Shown: positions 16,734 to 26,828 of the stretch, piece after piece
How the letters are laid out: each line of letters starts with the position of its first letter
Position numbering within the stretch: the stretch's first letter is position 1
NCBI RefSeq assembly: GCF_004535825.1
Contig: NZ_SGVY01000027.1
Span: 1-50,698 of the forward strand
Reading direction: 5' to 3'
DNA: 50,698 nucleotides
Source of the DNA: Segatella hominis
GTDB taxonomy: Bacteria > Bacteroidota > Bacteroidia > Bacteroidales > Bacteroidaceae
Notes under the pieces: generated by a model
What the model saw: the letters and a program-made list of their open reading frames with translations, nothing else
Told to the model about the DNA's origin: nothing
The model's database searches: none
Position numbers and translations under genes: made by a program

Positions 16734-17780
16734 ATGCACGATATACAAGTCATAATCATGGCCGGCGGCGTAGGCAGCCGCTTCTGGCCTATGTCAACCC
16801 CCGATTACCCAAAGCAGTTTATCGATGTGATGGGTGTCGGCCGTTCCCTCATACAATTGACAGTAGATAGATTGAAGCCAATCTGTCCTGTCGAGAACAT
16901 GTGGGTAGTGACAAACGAGAAATATATCAGCATTGTCAAGGAGCAAATCCCTGACATGCCAGTAGATAACATATTATCAGAGCCGGAGGCTCGCAATACC
17001 GCACCATGTATCGCTTATGCCTGCTGGAAGATCCAGAAGAAGCATCCTGATGCCAACATTGTGGTGACACCATCCGATGCCCTCGTCATTAATACCTCAG
17101 AGTATCAGCGAGTGCTCAGCAAGGCATTGAGCTATACTTCCGATAAGAACGCCATCGTTACCATCGGTATTAAGCCAAGCCGCCCGGAAACAGGCTATGG
17201 CTATATCGCCGCAGCAGAGCCAACATCCGTAGATGAAATCTACAAGGTTGAGGCTTTCGAGGAAAAGCCAAACCTGGAGACTGCCGAGCAATACCTTGTC
17301 GCTGGCAATTACTATTGGAATGCCGGAATCTTCGTATGGAACATCGATACCATCAGCAAGGCAATCCGTACCTTCCAGCCAAATCTTGCCAGCATCATGG
17401 ATGAGATGGCACCTTCTTTCTATACCGAACAGGAGAAAGAGGTGGTCGGCAAACTCTTCCCAACCTGCGAGAAGATCAGTATCGACTATGCTGTAATGGA
17501 GAAGTCGAAGGAAATCTATACCTTGCCAGCCGAGTTCGGCTGGAGCGACTTAGGCAGCTGGGGTAGCCTCCGTACCTTGCTTCCACAGGATGAGGCTGGC
17601 AATGCCAAGGTAGGCAAGGACATCCGCTTGTATGAATGCAAGAACTGCGTGGTACATGCAGCCGATGAAAGCAAAGTAGTAGTTCAAGGCTTGGATGGCT
17701 ATATCGTAGCCGAGAAGAATGGACAACTGCTTGTCTGCTCTTTGAAAGAAGAACAGAGGATTAAGGAGTTTGGTAAGTAA
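16734..17780 (+). CDS. manC: mannose-1-phosphate guanylyltransferase
   Basis: A 348-residue enzyme making GDP-mannose from mannose-1-phosphate and GTP. The N-terminal nucleotide-binding motif GGVGSRFWP followed by PKQF is visible at residues ~11-27, as are VTPSDALV and the sugar-site segment FEEKPNLETAEQYL. The length fits the single-domain type without the fused isomerase. It is the first gene of the capsule operon and follows the structured repeat. No phosphomannomutase lies in the window, so mannose-1-phosphate must come from elsewhere. Confidence 0.9.
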   Translation: MHDIQVIIMAGGVGSRFWPMSTPDYPKQFIDVMGVGRSLIQLTVDRLKPICPVENMWVVTNEKYISIVKEQIPDMPVDNILSEPEARNTAPCIAYACWKIQKKHPDANIVVTPSDALVINTSEYQRVLSKALSYTSDKNAIVTIGIKPSRPETGYGYIAAAEPTSVDEIYKVEAFEEKPNLETAEQYLVAGNYYWNAGIFVWNIDTISKAIRTFQPNLASIMDEMAPSFYTEQEKEVVGKLFPTCEKISIDYAVMEKSKEIYTLPAEFGWSDLGSWGSLRTLLPQDEAGNAKVGKDIRLYECKNCVVHAADESKVVVQGLDGYIVAEKNGQLLVCSLKEEQRIKEFGK

Positions 17781-17825
17781 GTTGGAAAAACTTATAAAAT
17801 AAAATCTATATATAATAGCGATAAA

Positions 17826-19151
17826 ATGAAAGAATTTAAAGATATTAAAGTAGCAGTTGCCGGTACAGGCTACGTTGGTCTGAGCATAGCCACGCTATTG
17901 TCTCAGCACCATCATGTAACAGCAGTAGATGTAATCCCAGAAAAGGTAGAGAAACTCAACAATAGAGTTTCTCCAATACAAGATGATTACATTGAGAAGT
18001 ATCTGGCAGAGAAGAAGCTGAACCTGGCAGCAACCCTTGATGGCAAATCAGCTTATGCCGATGCTGATTTCGTGGTGATTGCAGCACCAACCAATTATGA
18101 CCCTGTAAAGAACTACTTCGATACAACCCATGTCGAAGAAGTGATTGATCTGGTATTAGAGGTGAACCCAGATGCTGTGATGGTTATCAAGAGTACTATC
18201 CCTGTAGGTTATACCCGCAGTCTTTACCTAAAGTATGCCAAGAAAGGAGTCAAGAATTTCAATCTTCTTTTCTCCCCAGAGTTCCTTCGTGAAAGCAAGG
18301 CGCTCTATGATAATCTTTATCCAAGCCGTATTATCGTAGGTTATCCTAAGATTATCGATAGACCTGAGTTTGCTGAGGAGAATGAGGCTATCAGGCAGGT
18401 AACAGATGTTGAGAAGTTGAAAGAAGCAGCAAAGACTTTTGCTGCACTCTTGCAGGAAGGTGCCATCAAGGAGAATATCGATACACTGTTTATGGGCATG
18501 AAAGAGGCAGAAGCGGTGAAGCTCTTTGCCAATACCTATCTGGCTTTGCGTGTAAGCTACTTCAACGAGCTTGATACATACGCTGAGGTCAAAGGTCTTG
18601 ATACTAAGGCTATCATAGAAGGTGTAGGTCTTGATCCACGAATTGGTACTCATTACAATAACCCAAGCTTCGGCTATGGTGGTTATTGCTTGCCAAAGGA
18701 TACCAAGCAGCTCTTGGCAAACTATGCCGATGTTCCAGAGAACCTGATTGAGGCAATCGTTGAGAGTAACCGTACTCGAAAGGACTATATCGCAGATGCC
18801 GTACTCCAGAAGGCAGGCTATTACAGCTATGCCGATGCCAATAGTTATGATGCCAGCAAGGAGCACAACTGTGTGATTGGTGTCTATCGCTTGACCATGA
18901 AATCTAACAGTGATAACTTCCGCCAGTCTGCCATCCAGGGCATCATGAAACGTATCAAGGCAAAGGGTGCAGAGGTTATCATCTATGAGCCAACCTTGGA
19001 AGAAGGCAGTACCTTCTTCGGTAGTAGAGTAGAGAATAACCTCGAAGCCTTCAAGGCACAGAGCCATGCCATCATCGCCAACCGTTACGATGCTTGTTTG
19101 GATGACGTAAAGGATAAGGTATATACTAGAGATCTATTTCGTAGAGATTAG
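17826..19151 (+). CDS. nucleotide-sugar 6-dehydrogenase (UDP-glucose type)
   Basis: A 441-residue NAD-dependent enzyme that oxidises a nucleotide sugar to its uronic acid. It shows the Rossmann motif AGTGYVG (residues 12-18), [11 protein letters not shown], and the catalytic-Cys motif [14 protein letters not shown] with Cys near 288. UDP-glucose is the likely substrate, giving glucuronate for the polysaccharide. Because the GDP-mannose gene lies 45 bases upstream, GDP-mannose is an alternative. A 279-codon antisense frame inside it is a shadow. Confidence 0.9.
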   Translation: MKEFKDIKVAVAGTGYVGLSIATLLSQHHHVTAVDVIPEKVEKLNNRVSPIQDDYIEKYLAEKKLNLAATLDGKSAYADADFVVIAAPTNYDPVKNYFDTTHVEEVIDLVLEVNPDAVMVIKSTIPVGYTRSLYLKYAKKGVKNFNLLFSPEFLRESKALYDNLYPSRIIVGYPKIIDRPEFAEENEAIRQVTDVEKLKEAAKTFAALLQEGAIKENIDTLFMGMKEAEAVKLFANTYLALRVSYFNELDTYAEVKGLDTKAIIEGVGLDPRIGTHYNNPSFGYGGYCLPKDTKQLLANYADVPENLIEAIVESNRTRKDYIADAVLQKAGYYSYADANSYDASKEHNCVIGVYRLTMKSNSDNFRQSAIQGIMKRIKAKGAEVIIYEPTLEEGSTFFGSRVENNLEAFKAQSHAIIANRYDACLDDVKDKVYTRDLFRRD

Positions 19152-19178
19152 GATATATTGTCTTTTTGATAAACAATT

Positions 19179-20179
19179 ATGCACCAACGATTAGTTTATA
19201 TAGATCAACTGAAGGGGTTTGCAATCTTGATGGTAGTAATGGGGCATGTATTGCAGTTTTGTTTTAAGGAGGTTGAGCCTTCCTTGACATCTCAAGTGAT
19301 AGTCTCTTTCCACATGCCACTATTTGCTTTCTTGTCTGGCTTGGTGTTTACTACTATTTGTGATTTCAAACAAATTGTGAGAAAATATGCAAAGCAATCG
19401 CATAAATTGTTATTGCCTTTTCTTTCATTCTTGCTTATTTATGCATATACAATACGACCCGAAGAGAATATGATTGCACATCCTTTCAAATTGGGATTGT
19501 GGTATCTGCTGTTTTTATGGCAATGCTATTTGTTTACACATCTATATGATGTGTTATTCTTAAAAAAGGTAGTTGATAGGAATAAAAGGTTGTGTTTGTT
19601 CATAGATGCAGTTTGGCTGGTGTGTACTTATTTGGGATTTAAGATTGCATTCTCATATTTACCTCAAAACGCAGCTGGAGCTTTAGGAGTGATACATCTA
19701 TATAAACTATATCCATTTTTCTTCACTGGATGTTTGATTAAAAGAAATTCGCTGTTTAGTATGTTGTTTGGCGGTCGTAAGGCATATTCGGATATTTCAT
19801 TTATTTTATGGATTTTTCTGTTAGTCATTTCAATAAAAGTATATTCTTCTCAAACAATAGTCTTGATATTAGGCGCTTTGTCTGTGTATCCGATAGTGTT
19901 ATGGTTTTACAGAATGGGGGGGTAAATACAAAAATTAGAAGAATGTTGAATTTGTTCGGACGATATAGTTTGGATATATATATCCTTCATAGATTTATGA
20001 CCTCTACATGCGATTTGGAAATGTTCGGTAAATATATTTTCGAAACGGGCAGTATTACTATAGAAATATTAATGGCATTGTGCCTTTCGTTATTGTTTGC
20101 CTATATTTCTGCTTATATATCCCGTTTTATCCGACTTAATAAAATACTCTCTATAATTTTACTTGGAGATAAAAAATAA
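19179..20179 (+). pseudogene. acyltransferase-3 family protein, phase-off at G7
   Basis: The start MHQRLVYIDQLKGFAILMVV and VSFHMPLFAFLSGLVF are typical of membrane acyltransferases (OafA/YrhL type) that add acetyl groups to polysaccharide. The frame stops at 19925, just after GGGGGGG at 19916-19922. With eight G it would read on through VNTKIRRMLNLFGRYSLDIY to 20179, giving about 333 residues with all expected membrane helices. The gene is thus probably phase-variable and off in this sequence, not dead. Confidence 0.8.
19916..19922 (+). repeat. poly-G tract G7, gene off
   Basis: Seven G in the acyltransferase at 19179. The reading is AGA ATG GGG GGG TAA. An eighth G gives GGG GGG GTA AAT and the full protein. 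Confidence 0.85.
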
Positions 20180-20184
20180 AAGAT

Positions 20185-20544
20185 ATGTTGTCGAAAATTA
20201 TTTTGTACTTATCTAAGATTAGAAGTTATGCTTTCTGTTTCAAGCATCTTCCTTATCGACAAGCCAAGCTATGCCCAATATTGTTGCATTGGCGAACAAA
20301 AGTATATGTATCAAAAGATGCTGAAATCGTGATAGCTCATCCTCGTAAGTGTGGCATTCGTATTGGAATATGGGGGGATGATGATCATGTTTGGATTGGT
20401 GCCCACTCAACTATCTTGAAAGGTGTAGAACTTGCAAACAATACGATAATTCCTTATGGTAGTGTTATTCATAAAAGTAATCAAGAAGAGAATGTTGTCT
20501 TTTTGAATAGGGTTTTGAAAACAGATATTCATTGGGAAGATTAA
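20185..20544 (+). CDS. short serine-acetyltransferase-like acyltransferase
   Basis: A 119-residue protein with a basic N-terminus, the segment AEIVIAHPRKCGIRIGIWGD, and hexapeptide-repeat features (HVWIGAHSTILKGVELANNT, then IIPYGSVIHKS). It resembles left-handed beta-helix acetyltransferases of capsule loci. Members of this type are usually ~180-200 residues, and several hexapeptide coils seem to be missing between IGIWG and HVWIG. An internal deletion at the G6 tract (20372-20377) is possible, so activity is doubtful. Confidence 0.6.
   Translation: MLSKIILYLSKIRSYAFCFKHLPYRQAKLCPILLHWRTKVYVSKDAEIVIAHPRKCGIRIGIWGDDDHVWIGAHSTILKGVELANNTIIPYGSVIHKSNQEENVVFLNRVLKTDIHWED
20372..20377 (+). repeat. 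poly-G tract G6, frame open
   Basis: Six G in the acyltransferase at 20185 (TGG GGG GAT). It is in frame here and sits exactly where hexapeptide coils appear to be missing. Confidence 0.7.
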
Positions 20545-20569
20545 TATTTAATAGAAAAAATACATTTTT

Positions 20570-22108
20570 ATGGTAAACTCAAATTCTCGCATAGGTAAAA
20601 GCTTGCTAAATGCGAGGGTCAATCTTATATTTTATTTTCTTTCTCTTTTATTGTCTTTTTTCTCGCGCAAGATTTTCTTAGACTATCTTGGTGTAGAATT
20701 TATTGGACTTACAACAACACTTCAGAACCTGTTGGGGTTTCTTAACCTTGCCGATTTAGGTATCGGAGCCTCTATTGGTTATGTCTTATACAAGCCGTTG
20801 TTTGATAAAGATGAGAAGAAGATAAACGAAATCATATCTGTATTAGGATACCTATACAGTAGAATAGGATTTGTTATATTAAGTGCAGGAGTAGTCTTGT
20901 CGTGCTTCCTGCCGATGATTTTCCACGATACCAATATAAGCCTTGGCGTTATATACGCTGTCTATTATGGCTTTCTGGCATCATCTTTAATAGGCTATTT
21001 CATCAACTATCGGCAGACCCTCCTTGGTGTCGATCAGCGTAACTATATTGTTACAGGCTATTTTCAGACAGCAACAATCGTAAAGACTATCATTCAGATG
21101 GTTGTAGCTATCTATTGGTGTAATTTTTACGTTTGGATAGTTATAGAGTTGGGCTTTAATATCTTGTATGCCTTTGTCTTGAATTACAAGATAGACAAAC
21201 AATATCCTTGGTTAAAAAGCACAGTTGCTTTAGGCAAGAAACATTATGGTGAATATAAAATCATCATCACCAAAGCCAAACAGATGTTTGTGCATGTGCT
21301 TGCAGGAATGGGAAGAAATCAACTTTTGCCCTTCTTGGTGTATGCTTTTGGAAACCTCACCATCGTAGCTTACTATGGTAATTATACTATTGTTACTCAA
21401 AAAGTTCAGACTCTGTTTGATCAGTTTTTGAACAGTACAGGAGCAGGTGTGGGCAATCTGATAGCAGAAGGTAACAAGCAGAAGACTATGGAAATATACT
21501 GGGAGTTACTGTTTGTCCGCTTTGCTGTAGCGGCCTTCATAGTTTTCTCATTATATGTATTGATTGATCCTTTCATATCTATTTGGTTGGGATCTAAATA
21601 TCTCTTACCGAAGTATATTATATGCATTCTTCTGCTAAACGTTTTCCTTGGACAAACCCGTGGTACAACTGAGCAGTTTGTTTATGGATATGGATTGTTC
21701 CATGATGTGTGGGCACCAATAGCAACCCTCGTCATAACAGTTGGTGTAGGTCTTATTGGTGGCTATTTCTTTGGCTTGGCTGGAGTTATCATGGGCGATT
21801 GCTCAAGCAGTCTGCTTATATTACATGTATGGAAACCATATTTCTTGTTTACGCAAGGTTTTAAGGAACCGGTACGACTATATATACAGAATATACTTCA
21901 TATATTAGCGATAATTGTTCTTTCCTTTGCCTTGTCTCTTTTAATATTGAAAATGATAGGTGCTAATACAGCACAGGGATACTTGCAATGGGCTTTGTAT
22001 AGTTTGTTGTCAGTCACCATATATCTCATTATTTTCTTATCACTATCTTATTTTATGTATCCACCGATGCGTAAATTTGTTAAACGTATCACAAAGTCAT
22101 TCAGATGA
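20570..22108 (+). CDS. wzx: Wzx-type polysaccharide flippase
   Basis: A 512-residue, highly hydrophobic protein of the MOP/PST exporter group with about 12-14 membrane segments. The N-terminus (RVNLIFYFLSLLLSFFSRKI, then FLDYLGVEFIGL) and the segment NLADLGIGASIGY are typical. It flips lipid-linked repeat units across the inner membrane. It overlaps the next gene by 4 bases (ATGA). It is the only complete flippase here; the stub at 13287 is a different subtype. Confidence 0.85.
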   Translation: MVNSNSRIGKSLLNARVNLIFYFLSLLLSFFSRKIFLDYLGVEFIGLTTTLQNLLGFLNLADLGIGASIGYVLYKPLFDKDEKKINEIISVLGYLYSRIGFVILSAGVVLSCFLPMIFHDTNISLGVIYAVYYGFLASSLIGYFINYRQTLLGVDQRNYIVTGYFQTATIVKTIIQMVVAIYWCNFYVWIVIELGFNILYAFVLNYKIDKQYPWLKSTVALGKKHYGEYKIIITKAKQMFVHVLAGMGRNQLLPFLVYAFGNLTIVAYYGNYTIVTQKVQTLFDQFLNSTGAGVGNLIAEGNKQKTMEIYWELLFVRFAVAAFIVFSLYVLIDPFISIWLGSKYLLPKYIICILLLNVFLGQTRGTTEQFVYGYGLFHDVWAPIATLVITVGVGLIGGYFFGLAGVIMGDCSSSLLILHVWKPYFLFTQGFKEPVRLYIQNILHILAIIVLSFALSLLILKMIGANTAQGYLQWALYSLLSVTIYLIIFLSLSYFMYPPMRKFVKRITKSFR

Positions 22109-23040
22109 AGCATATTCCTTCTGTAAGTATCTTGATTCCGTTATACAACGCCGAAGCTTACATTGCTGACACAATAGAACGTTGTCTGAATCAATCATAC
22201 GAAGACATTGAAATTATTATCGTTGATGACCATTCCACGGACAAATCTCTTTCTGTAGCTCAACAATTTGAATGTAATAACATTCATATATATGAGAATC
22301 CAAAGAAAGGGGGAAATTCAGCCCGCAACTATGCCTTTCAGATGTCTAAGGGCGAGTATGTGAAGTTTCTTGATGCTGATGATTACTTCTCGTCTGAAAT
22401 GTTGAAGAAGCAAGTGGAGCGGTTGATGAAAGACGGTACAGACAACAGCGTTGTTTTCTCACCTGTTAGAATGCTTTATGAGGATGGTCATTGGCTTAAC
22501 CCTCCTCGAAGCATCGATTTTGATCACGAGCCAGGAATAGAATTATTGCTTGATATATGGCGTGGTAAAGGTTGGCATTGTCCACATTGCCATCTGATGC
22601 ATCGCAAACTTGTAGAGAAAGTAGGACTGTGGAACGAGAATGTTATCAAGAACCAAGACGGCGAGTTCTTTGCGAGAGTATATGCCGCTGCTGATAAAAC
22701 ACTGGCTGTTCCTGATGAATATGCGGTCTGGCGGCAATTCAACACAGGTGTTCATGCTGTGATGAGACCTGAAGCCATAAAGAGTGCGCTATATACCCAA
22801 CTGACTATAGGTAAACTGATTCTTGATTATCAAGATAATGTAGAAACAAGAGCAATGATAGGTAGAAGCATCGGCTTCTTTGTTTATGGAAATTGGCCAC
22901 ATATTAAGCCTTTTCTCCAAGATGTTCATGCTATCTGCTCAGAACTGAAAATTAAAATGTTGTTGCCAGAGCGTAAAAAACTGAAATTACTGATATTGCT
23001 CTTTGGTTGGAAAAGAGCATTAGACATTATGATGAAATAA
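22105..23040 (+). CDS. family 2 glycosyltransferase
   Basis: A 311-residue GT-A enzyme. SVSILIPLYNAEAYIADTI opens the nucleotide-binding fold, IIIVDDHSTDKS gives the first acidic motif, and KFLDADDYF is the DxD-like metal site. HCPHCHLMHRK and NQDGEFFARV follow in the acceptor part. It adds one sugar to the lipid-linked unit. Its start overlaps the flippase stop. Confidence 0.9.
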   Translation: MKHIPSVSILIPLYNAEAYIADTIERCLNQSYEDIEIIIVDDHSTDKSLSVAQQFECNNIHIYENPKKGGNSARNYAFQMSKGEYVKFLDADDYFSSEMLKKQVERLMKDGTDNSVVFSPVRMLYEDGHWLNPPRSIDFDHEPGIELLLDIWRGKGWHCPHCHLMHRKLVEKVGLWNENVIKNQDGEFFARVYAAADKTLAVPDEYAVWRQFNTGVHAVMRPEAIKSALYTQLTIGKLILDYQDNVETRAMIGRSIGFFVYGNWPHIKPFLQDVHAICSELKIKMLLPERKKLKLLILLFGWKRALDIMMK

Positions 23041-23044
23041 ATGT

Positions 23045-24106
23045 ATGGAAAATCGCGATTTAACTATTGATATAGGTAAAGGTATTGCTATTATCTTGAT
23101 GTGTGTTGGACACAGCTATGTATGCACATTTCTTGATACCTTCATATACCTTTTCCACATGGCGTTCTTCTTTTTGATGAGTGGCTACTTTTTCAGAAAA
23201 AAGAATCTGGCTGCTCCAAGAACATTTTTATGGAAGAGGATAAAAGGCTTGTACTTTCCTTTCGTAAAGTGGGGTTTTATCTTTGTTGCTTTGCATAACG
23301 TGTTCACTACGTTAGGGATAAATACGAGAGAAGCCGGCTTTTATAGCATAAAGGATATGGCATATAAAGCATTTTCGACAAACACTCGTTTCATCCCTAC
23401 TGAGGAATGTATGGGGCCATACTGGTTCTTCTCGTGTCTGTTCTTTGTGTCCTTGCTATCATTTGCTGTGTTTTATGTAAACAGAAAAGCAAAATACAAG
23501 ACTTTTACAACGGCAGCTTCCTTTGTAGGTCTATATGCCTTAGGTTTTGTCTTGCTTTATTTGAACATAGATAGAGGATGGATGCAAACTCTAATTCTCA
23601 CATCTATAGTATCATTTATATTTTATATAGGATATTTATTAGGCACACGATTCAAAAATAGAATCAATTATCAAAATCCGATTTTAATTCTTGGTTCTTT
23701 CGTTGTGCTATGTATTGGAGTAACTTGGGGGGGCAGGATTTCTACACCCCAATTAGAGTTTACTAATCCAATATGTTATCCCATCTTTAGTCTTGCCGGA
23801 TGCTTTCTCATTTTAGGTATTTCGAGTTATATACACAAAAATCAAACTCTGGCTAAAACTTTTGCATTTGTAGGAGAACATTCTTTGTCGATTTTGCTTG
23901 TCAATATGCTTCTTCGCAGAATCTATCTACTGTTTTTGTTTAAAATAGAATACGGGGGAATAGAATTTTATAATTTGGATTTGCAACAGACTTTGAATTG
24001 GTGGGATAGCTTGGGATGTACAGTATTTATGGTAATTGTACCAGTGGGGTGCATCTTAATAAAAAGAAACATAACAAAATCTATAAACATTCTAAAGTAT
24101 AATTAA
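23045..24106 (+). CDS. acyltransferase-3 family protein
   Basis: A 353-residue multi-pass membrane protein. DIGKGIAIILMCVGHSY holds the conserved His of the family, and FHMAFFFLMSGYFF and GPYWFFSCLFF are further family hallmarks. It likely O-acetylates or otherwise acylates the polysaccharide. A G7 tract at 23727-23733 is in frame (WGGR), so the gene is on here and one slip would end the protein in its last third. Confidence 0.85.
   Translation: MENRDLTIDIGKGIAIILMCVGHSYVCTFLDTFIYLFHMAFFFLMSGYFFRKKNLAAPRTFLWKRIKGLYFPFVKWGFIFVALHNVFTTLGINTREAGFYSIKDMAYKAFSTNTRFIPTEECMGPYWFFSCLFFVSLLSFAVFYVNRKAKYKTFTTAASFVGLYALGFVLLYLNIDRGWMQTLILTSIVSFIFYIGYLLGTRFKNRINYQNPILILGSFVVLCIGVTWGGRISTPQLEFTNPICYPIFSLAGCFLILGISSYIHKNQTLAKTFAFVGEHSLSILLVNMLLRRIYLLFLFKIEYGGIEFYNLDLQQTLNWWDSLGCTVFMVIVPVGCILIKRNITKSINILKYN
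23727..23733 (+). repeat. poly-G tract G7, gene on
   Basis: Seven G read as TGG GGG GGC AGG in the acyltransferase at 23045. Frame is open at this length. Confidence 0.8.
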
Positions 24107-24120
24107 TAAAGTTGTAAATT

Positions 24121-24977
24121 ATGAAACATTTCGCTTTATGTCTTAATGACAAATATGTTCCATACGCTTGCGTAACAATACAGTCTATCTTGATGCATCA
24201 TAGAAAAGAAAATGTTACTTTTCATCTTGTAACAGATGGCTTTACAGAAAAAAGTACTCAATTGCTTTATCGGTTAGTTGGGGGGGGGAAAATCTGAATA
24301 TATATCAAGTTACAGATGACACAAAACTTGATGGCTTAAATATGGCATGGAGTAAATTTGGGTGGTATAGGCTATTTCTGCCAGAATATCTTCCTTCCGC
24401 TATAGACAAAGTATTGTATTTAGATTGTGATGTCTGTGTAACAGATAAGTTGGATGAACTGTTTGATATGGATATGGAAGAACGAGCAATTGCTGGTGCT
24501 ATGGATCCAGAGTCTTATTCCAGTTCAGTATATGACCGATTAGGAATAGTTCCAAAGAAAGGATACGTCTGTTCTGGCGTATTGATGCTTAATCTTGATT
24601 ACTGGAGAAAGTATAATATAGCTGAGCAAGTTTTGGATTATGGCAAAAAATATCCGGAAAAGACATTATTTCCAGACCAGGATGCTATCAATGTGATATG
24701 CCAAGATGCCAAAGTCATATTGTCTCCAAAATATTCTCCTTTCCTGCATATAGCCAAATTATTAAATAAAGAAGAGTGGAATGAATATATTTCACATCCA
24801 GCAATCATCCATTATGCAGGTTGTGCTCCATGGAAGGGAAATCCTAACAATCATCCATTTCACTATTATTGGTGGAAGGCTTTCAATGCCATGCCGTTTA
24901 ATTTTTGGAATGTAAGGTATGGCTTTTGGAAATGCCAGATGAAATTCTTAATAAAAAAATGGTTGCATCGTCTATAA
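24121..24977 (+). pseudogene. family 8 glycosyltransferase, phase-off at G9
   Basis: ATG 24121 opens MKHFALCLNDKYVPYACVTI, the front of a GT8 galactosyl/glucosyltransferase. The frame stops at 24298 after GGGGGGGGG (24280-24288). With ten G it reads GGGENLNIYQVTDD and joins the rest: WYRLFLPEYLPSAIDKVLYL, the DxD motif DCDV, VCSGVLMLNLDYW, FPDQDAINV and IIHYAG. The complete enzyme would be about 286 residues. It is off in this sequence but otherwise intact, which fits phase variation. Confidence 0.85.
24280..24288 (+). repeat. poly-G tract G9, gene off
   Basis: The longest G run in the window. Read GTT GGG GGG GGG AAA ATC TGA now; ten G (or seven) restores the GT8 frame. Confidence 0.9.
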
Positions 24978-24994
24978 AATATGCAGTAGAAAGA

Positions 24995-25946
24995 ATGAAA
25001 AAAGAAAGAAACTCAACGGTAGAATTTCTCCGCATATTATCAATGTCTCTCATTGTCTGGTTTCATTTATGTGGCAGAGGGTTAGGGCTTTTTAGCGAGG
25101 AAATTCCAAATGGGGGGAACTTGTTGCCTCTCATAGTGATGCAAGCATTAGGAAAAACAGGGGGTGCCTATTTTCATGTTTATTTCCGGCTATTATGGTG
25201 TAAGGTTCAAATGGAATAGGCTGAAAGACATTCTTATTCAAGTTGTCTTGTACACAATAGCATTTTATTCTATAGCCTGTTTGTTTCTTCCGATTTTCCA
25301 ATTCCGTGTCTTTGTTTTGCAAGTGTTTGGAGTGTCGGGTATATGGTTTGTTAATTGTTATATAGTGCTTTATATCTTGTCGGATGGCATAAATGCGGTG
25401 CTTGATAAACTAAATTTTAAAGCATTCTCTTTAGTTGTATTGATACTGCTCTATATAGCAGTTGGCAAATGGATAGGAAAAGAGGGTGGTTGTAATTTGT
25501 TTACCATGATAGAATATTACATTATTTCAAGATACGTGAGAAAATATGTTGGTAGCTACAAGAGAATTATAAAATGGATGATGATACCGTCTGTTGTGTT
25601 GTTTGTGCTACCAATCTATTATGGATATTGTTGTGGATATTATTCTGCAGCCTATCCTTATGTATTTAGCTATTATAATCCATTGCTTATACTTGTGGCT
25701 ATGTCTATGGTTGTGTCTGCGGATGACTTCAAAACATATAACAAGACAATAAACTATGTGGCAGGTTCTGTCCTTGCTGTATATATGTTACACGAGAATT
25801 GCTATACACCAGAAATAGTTGCTCCATTCTTTCATTTTGACAATTTTAGTGCTCTAAACGCAGCTTTTGTTGTATTGACAGTTTTTGCTATGGCTGTTCT
25901 TATTGATAAGCTCAGAATAAAATTCTGTTCTTTTTTGATGAAATAA
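24995..25946 (+). pseudogene. acyltransferase-3 family protein, frameshifted at G5
   Basis: MKKERNSTVEFLRILSMSLI and VWFHLCGRGLG form the usual first helix with the family His. The frame breaks near GGGGG at 25160-25164; the rest (PIFMFISGYYGVRFKWNRLK onward) lies in another frame to 25946. Four G there would give LGKTGVPIFMFISGYYG, the expected junction. A G6 run lies at 25112-25117 in the same gene. The full protein would be about 317 residues. The tract is short, so a fixed mutation or a sequencing error is possible. Confidence 0.7.
25112..25117 (+). repeat. poly-G tract G6
   Basis: Six G (AAT GGG GGG AAC) in the acyltransferase at 24995. The reading frame around it looks native, so the break is at the later G5. 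Confidence 0.65.
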
Positions 25947-25955
25947 ATAATAGAT

Positions 25956-26819
25956 ATGATACCAAAAAAAATTCATTATTGTTGGTTCGGTCGAGGACCG
26001 ATGCCAAAGGTTGTAACATGGTGCATTGAAAGTTGGAAACGAAAGTGTCCTGACTATGAGATAAAGCTCTGGAATGAGGATAATTTCGATGTAAACTCGG
26101 TACCATTTATCAAGCAGGCTTATGAACTGAAGAAGTATGCTTTCGTTGCCGACTATGTACGCATGTATGCCCTCTACTATGAGGGTGGTATATATATGGA
26201 TTCAGACGAGTATGCCCTTCGTAGCTTTGATGATTTGCTCGACAACTGTGTGGTGAGTTGTCATGAGTTTTACCCAGGAATGTTCGCACAGAACCTGTCA
26301 AAACTAGACAAAGAGACTTGGTTGCCTGAAGGTGAGGAGAAGTGGATGCAATATAGTGGTTTGGGAATCTGTGCCAATCCTTTATTGGCAGAACCTCATC
26401 ATCCGTTAATAAAAGATTGTTTGGATTATTACAATACGCATGATTTTATGTATCGTGATAATGATTTCTACAACGACGAGCAAATAGTTGGTGCAGTGTT
26501 AACAAGAGCCGCTATGAAATATGGTTATCGGTATAATGCTGGTGTTCAACACTTGGATGAAGGAATTTTGATTTTAGGTCCAGAGCAGTTCATCCTTAAT
26601 TCTTTGTTCTATTCCTTCACGAAGAGTAGAGTAGTTCACATGGCATTGGGAAGCTGGACAAAAGTAGATAACTCTAAGTTTTTGCGTAAGTTGATGTTGA
26701 ATCATCCTTCTATAGCATTGATGCATTTGCAATTTAAATGTCTTATGAGGAAAATCAAGCATTTGTTTATGAGTAAGCAAGAGTCTCGATTACGCAATGG
26801 TAATTTTTGGAAATTATAA
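25956..26819 (+). CDS. GT32-like glycosyltransferase
   Basis: A 287-residue enzyme. IPKKIHYCWFGRGPMPK, SWKRKCPDYEIKLWNEDNF, and FVADYVRMYALYYEGGIYMD with the DxD motif DSD are the signature of the Gly_transf_sug (DXD) group seen in capsule loci. It transfers a single sugar, likely in the cytoplasm. No poly-G tract is present, so it should always be expressed. Confidence 0.85.
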   Translation: MIPKKIHYCWFGRGPMPKVVTWCIESWKRKCPDYEIKLWNEDNFDVNSVPFIKQAYELKKYAFVADYVRMYALYYEGGIYMDSDEYALRSFDDLLDNCVVSCHEFYPGMFAQNLSKLDKETWLPEGEEKWMQYSGLGICANPLLAEPHHPLIKDCLDYYNTHDFMYRDNDFYNDEQIVGAVLTRAAMKYGYRYNAGVQHLDEGILILGPEQFILNSLFYSFTKSRVVHMALGSWTKVDNSKFLRKLMLNHPSIALMHLQFKCLMRKIKHLFMSKQESRLRNGNFWKL

Positions 26820-26828
26820 AAATATGTT

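Noticed and set aside
18228-19067. 279-codon open frame on the minus strand
   Set aside because: It lies wholly antisense to a well-supported nucleotide-sugar dehydrogenase and has low-complexity, non-family protein character.
19808-20179. Second open frames after poly-G tracts treated as separate genes (also 24342-24977, 25164-25946, 43245-43820)
   Set aside because: Each continues the same protein family from the preceding frame without its own N-terminus, so they are parts of slipped genes.
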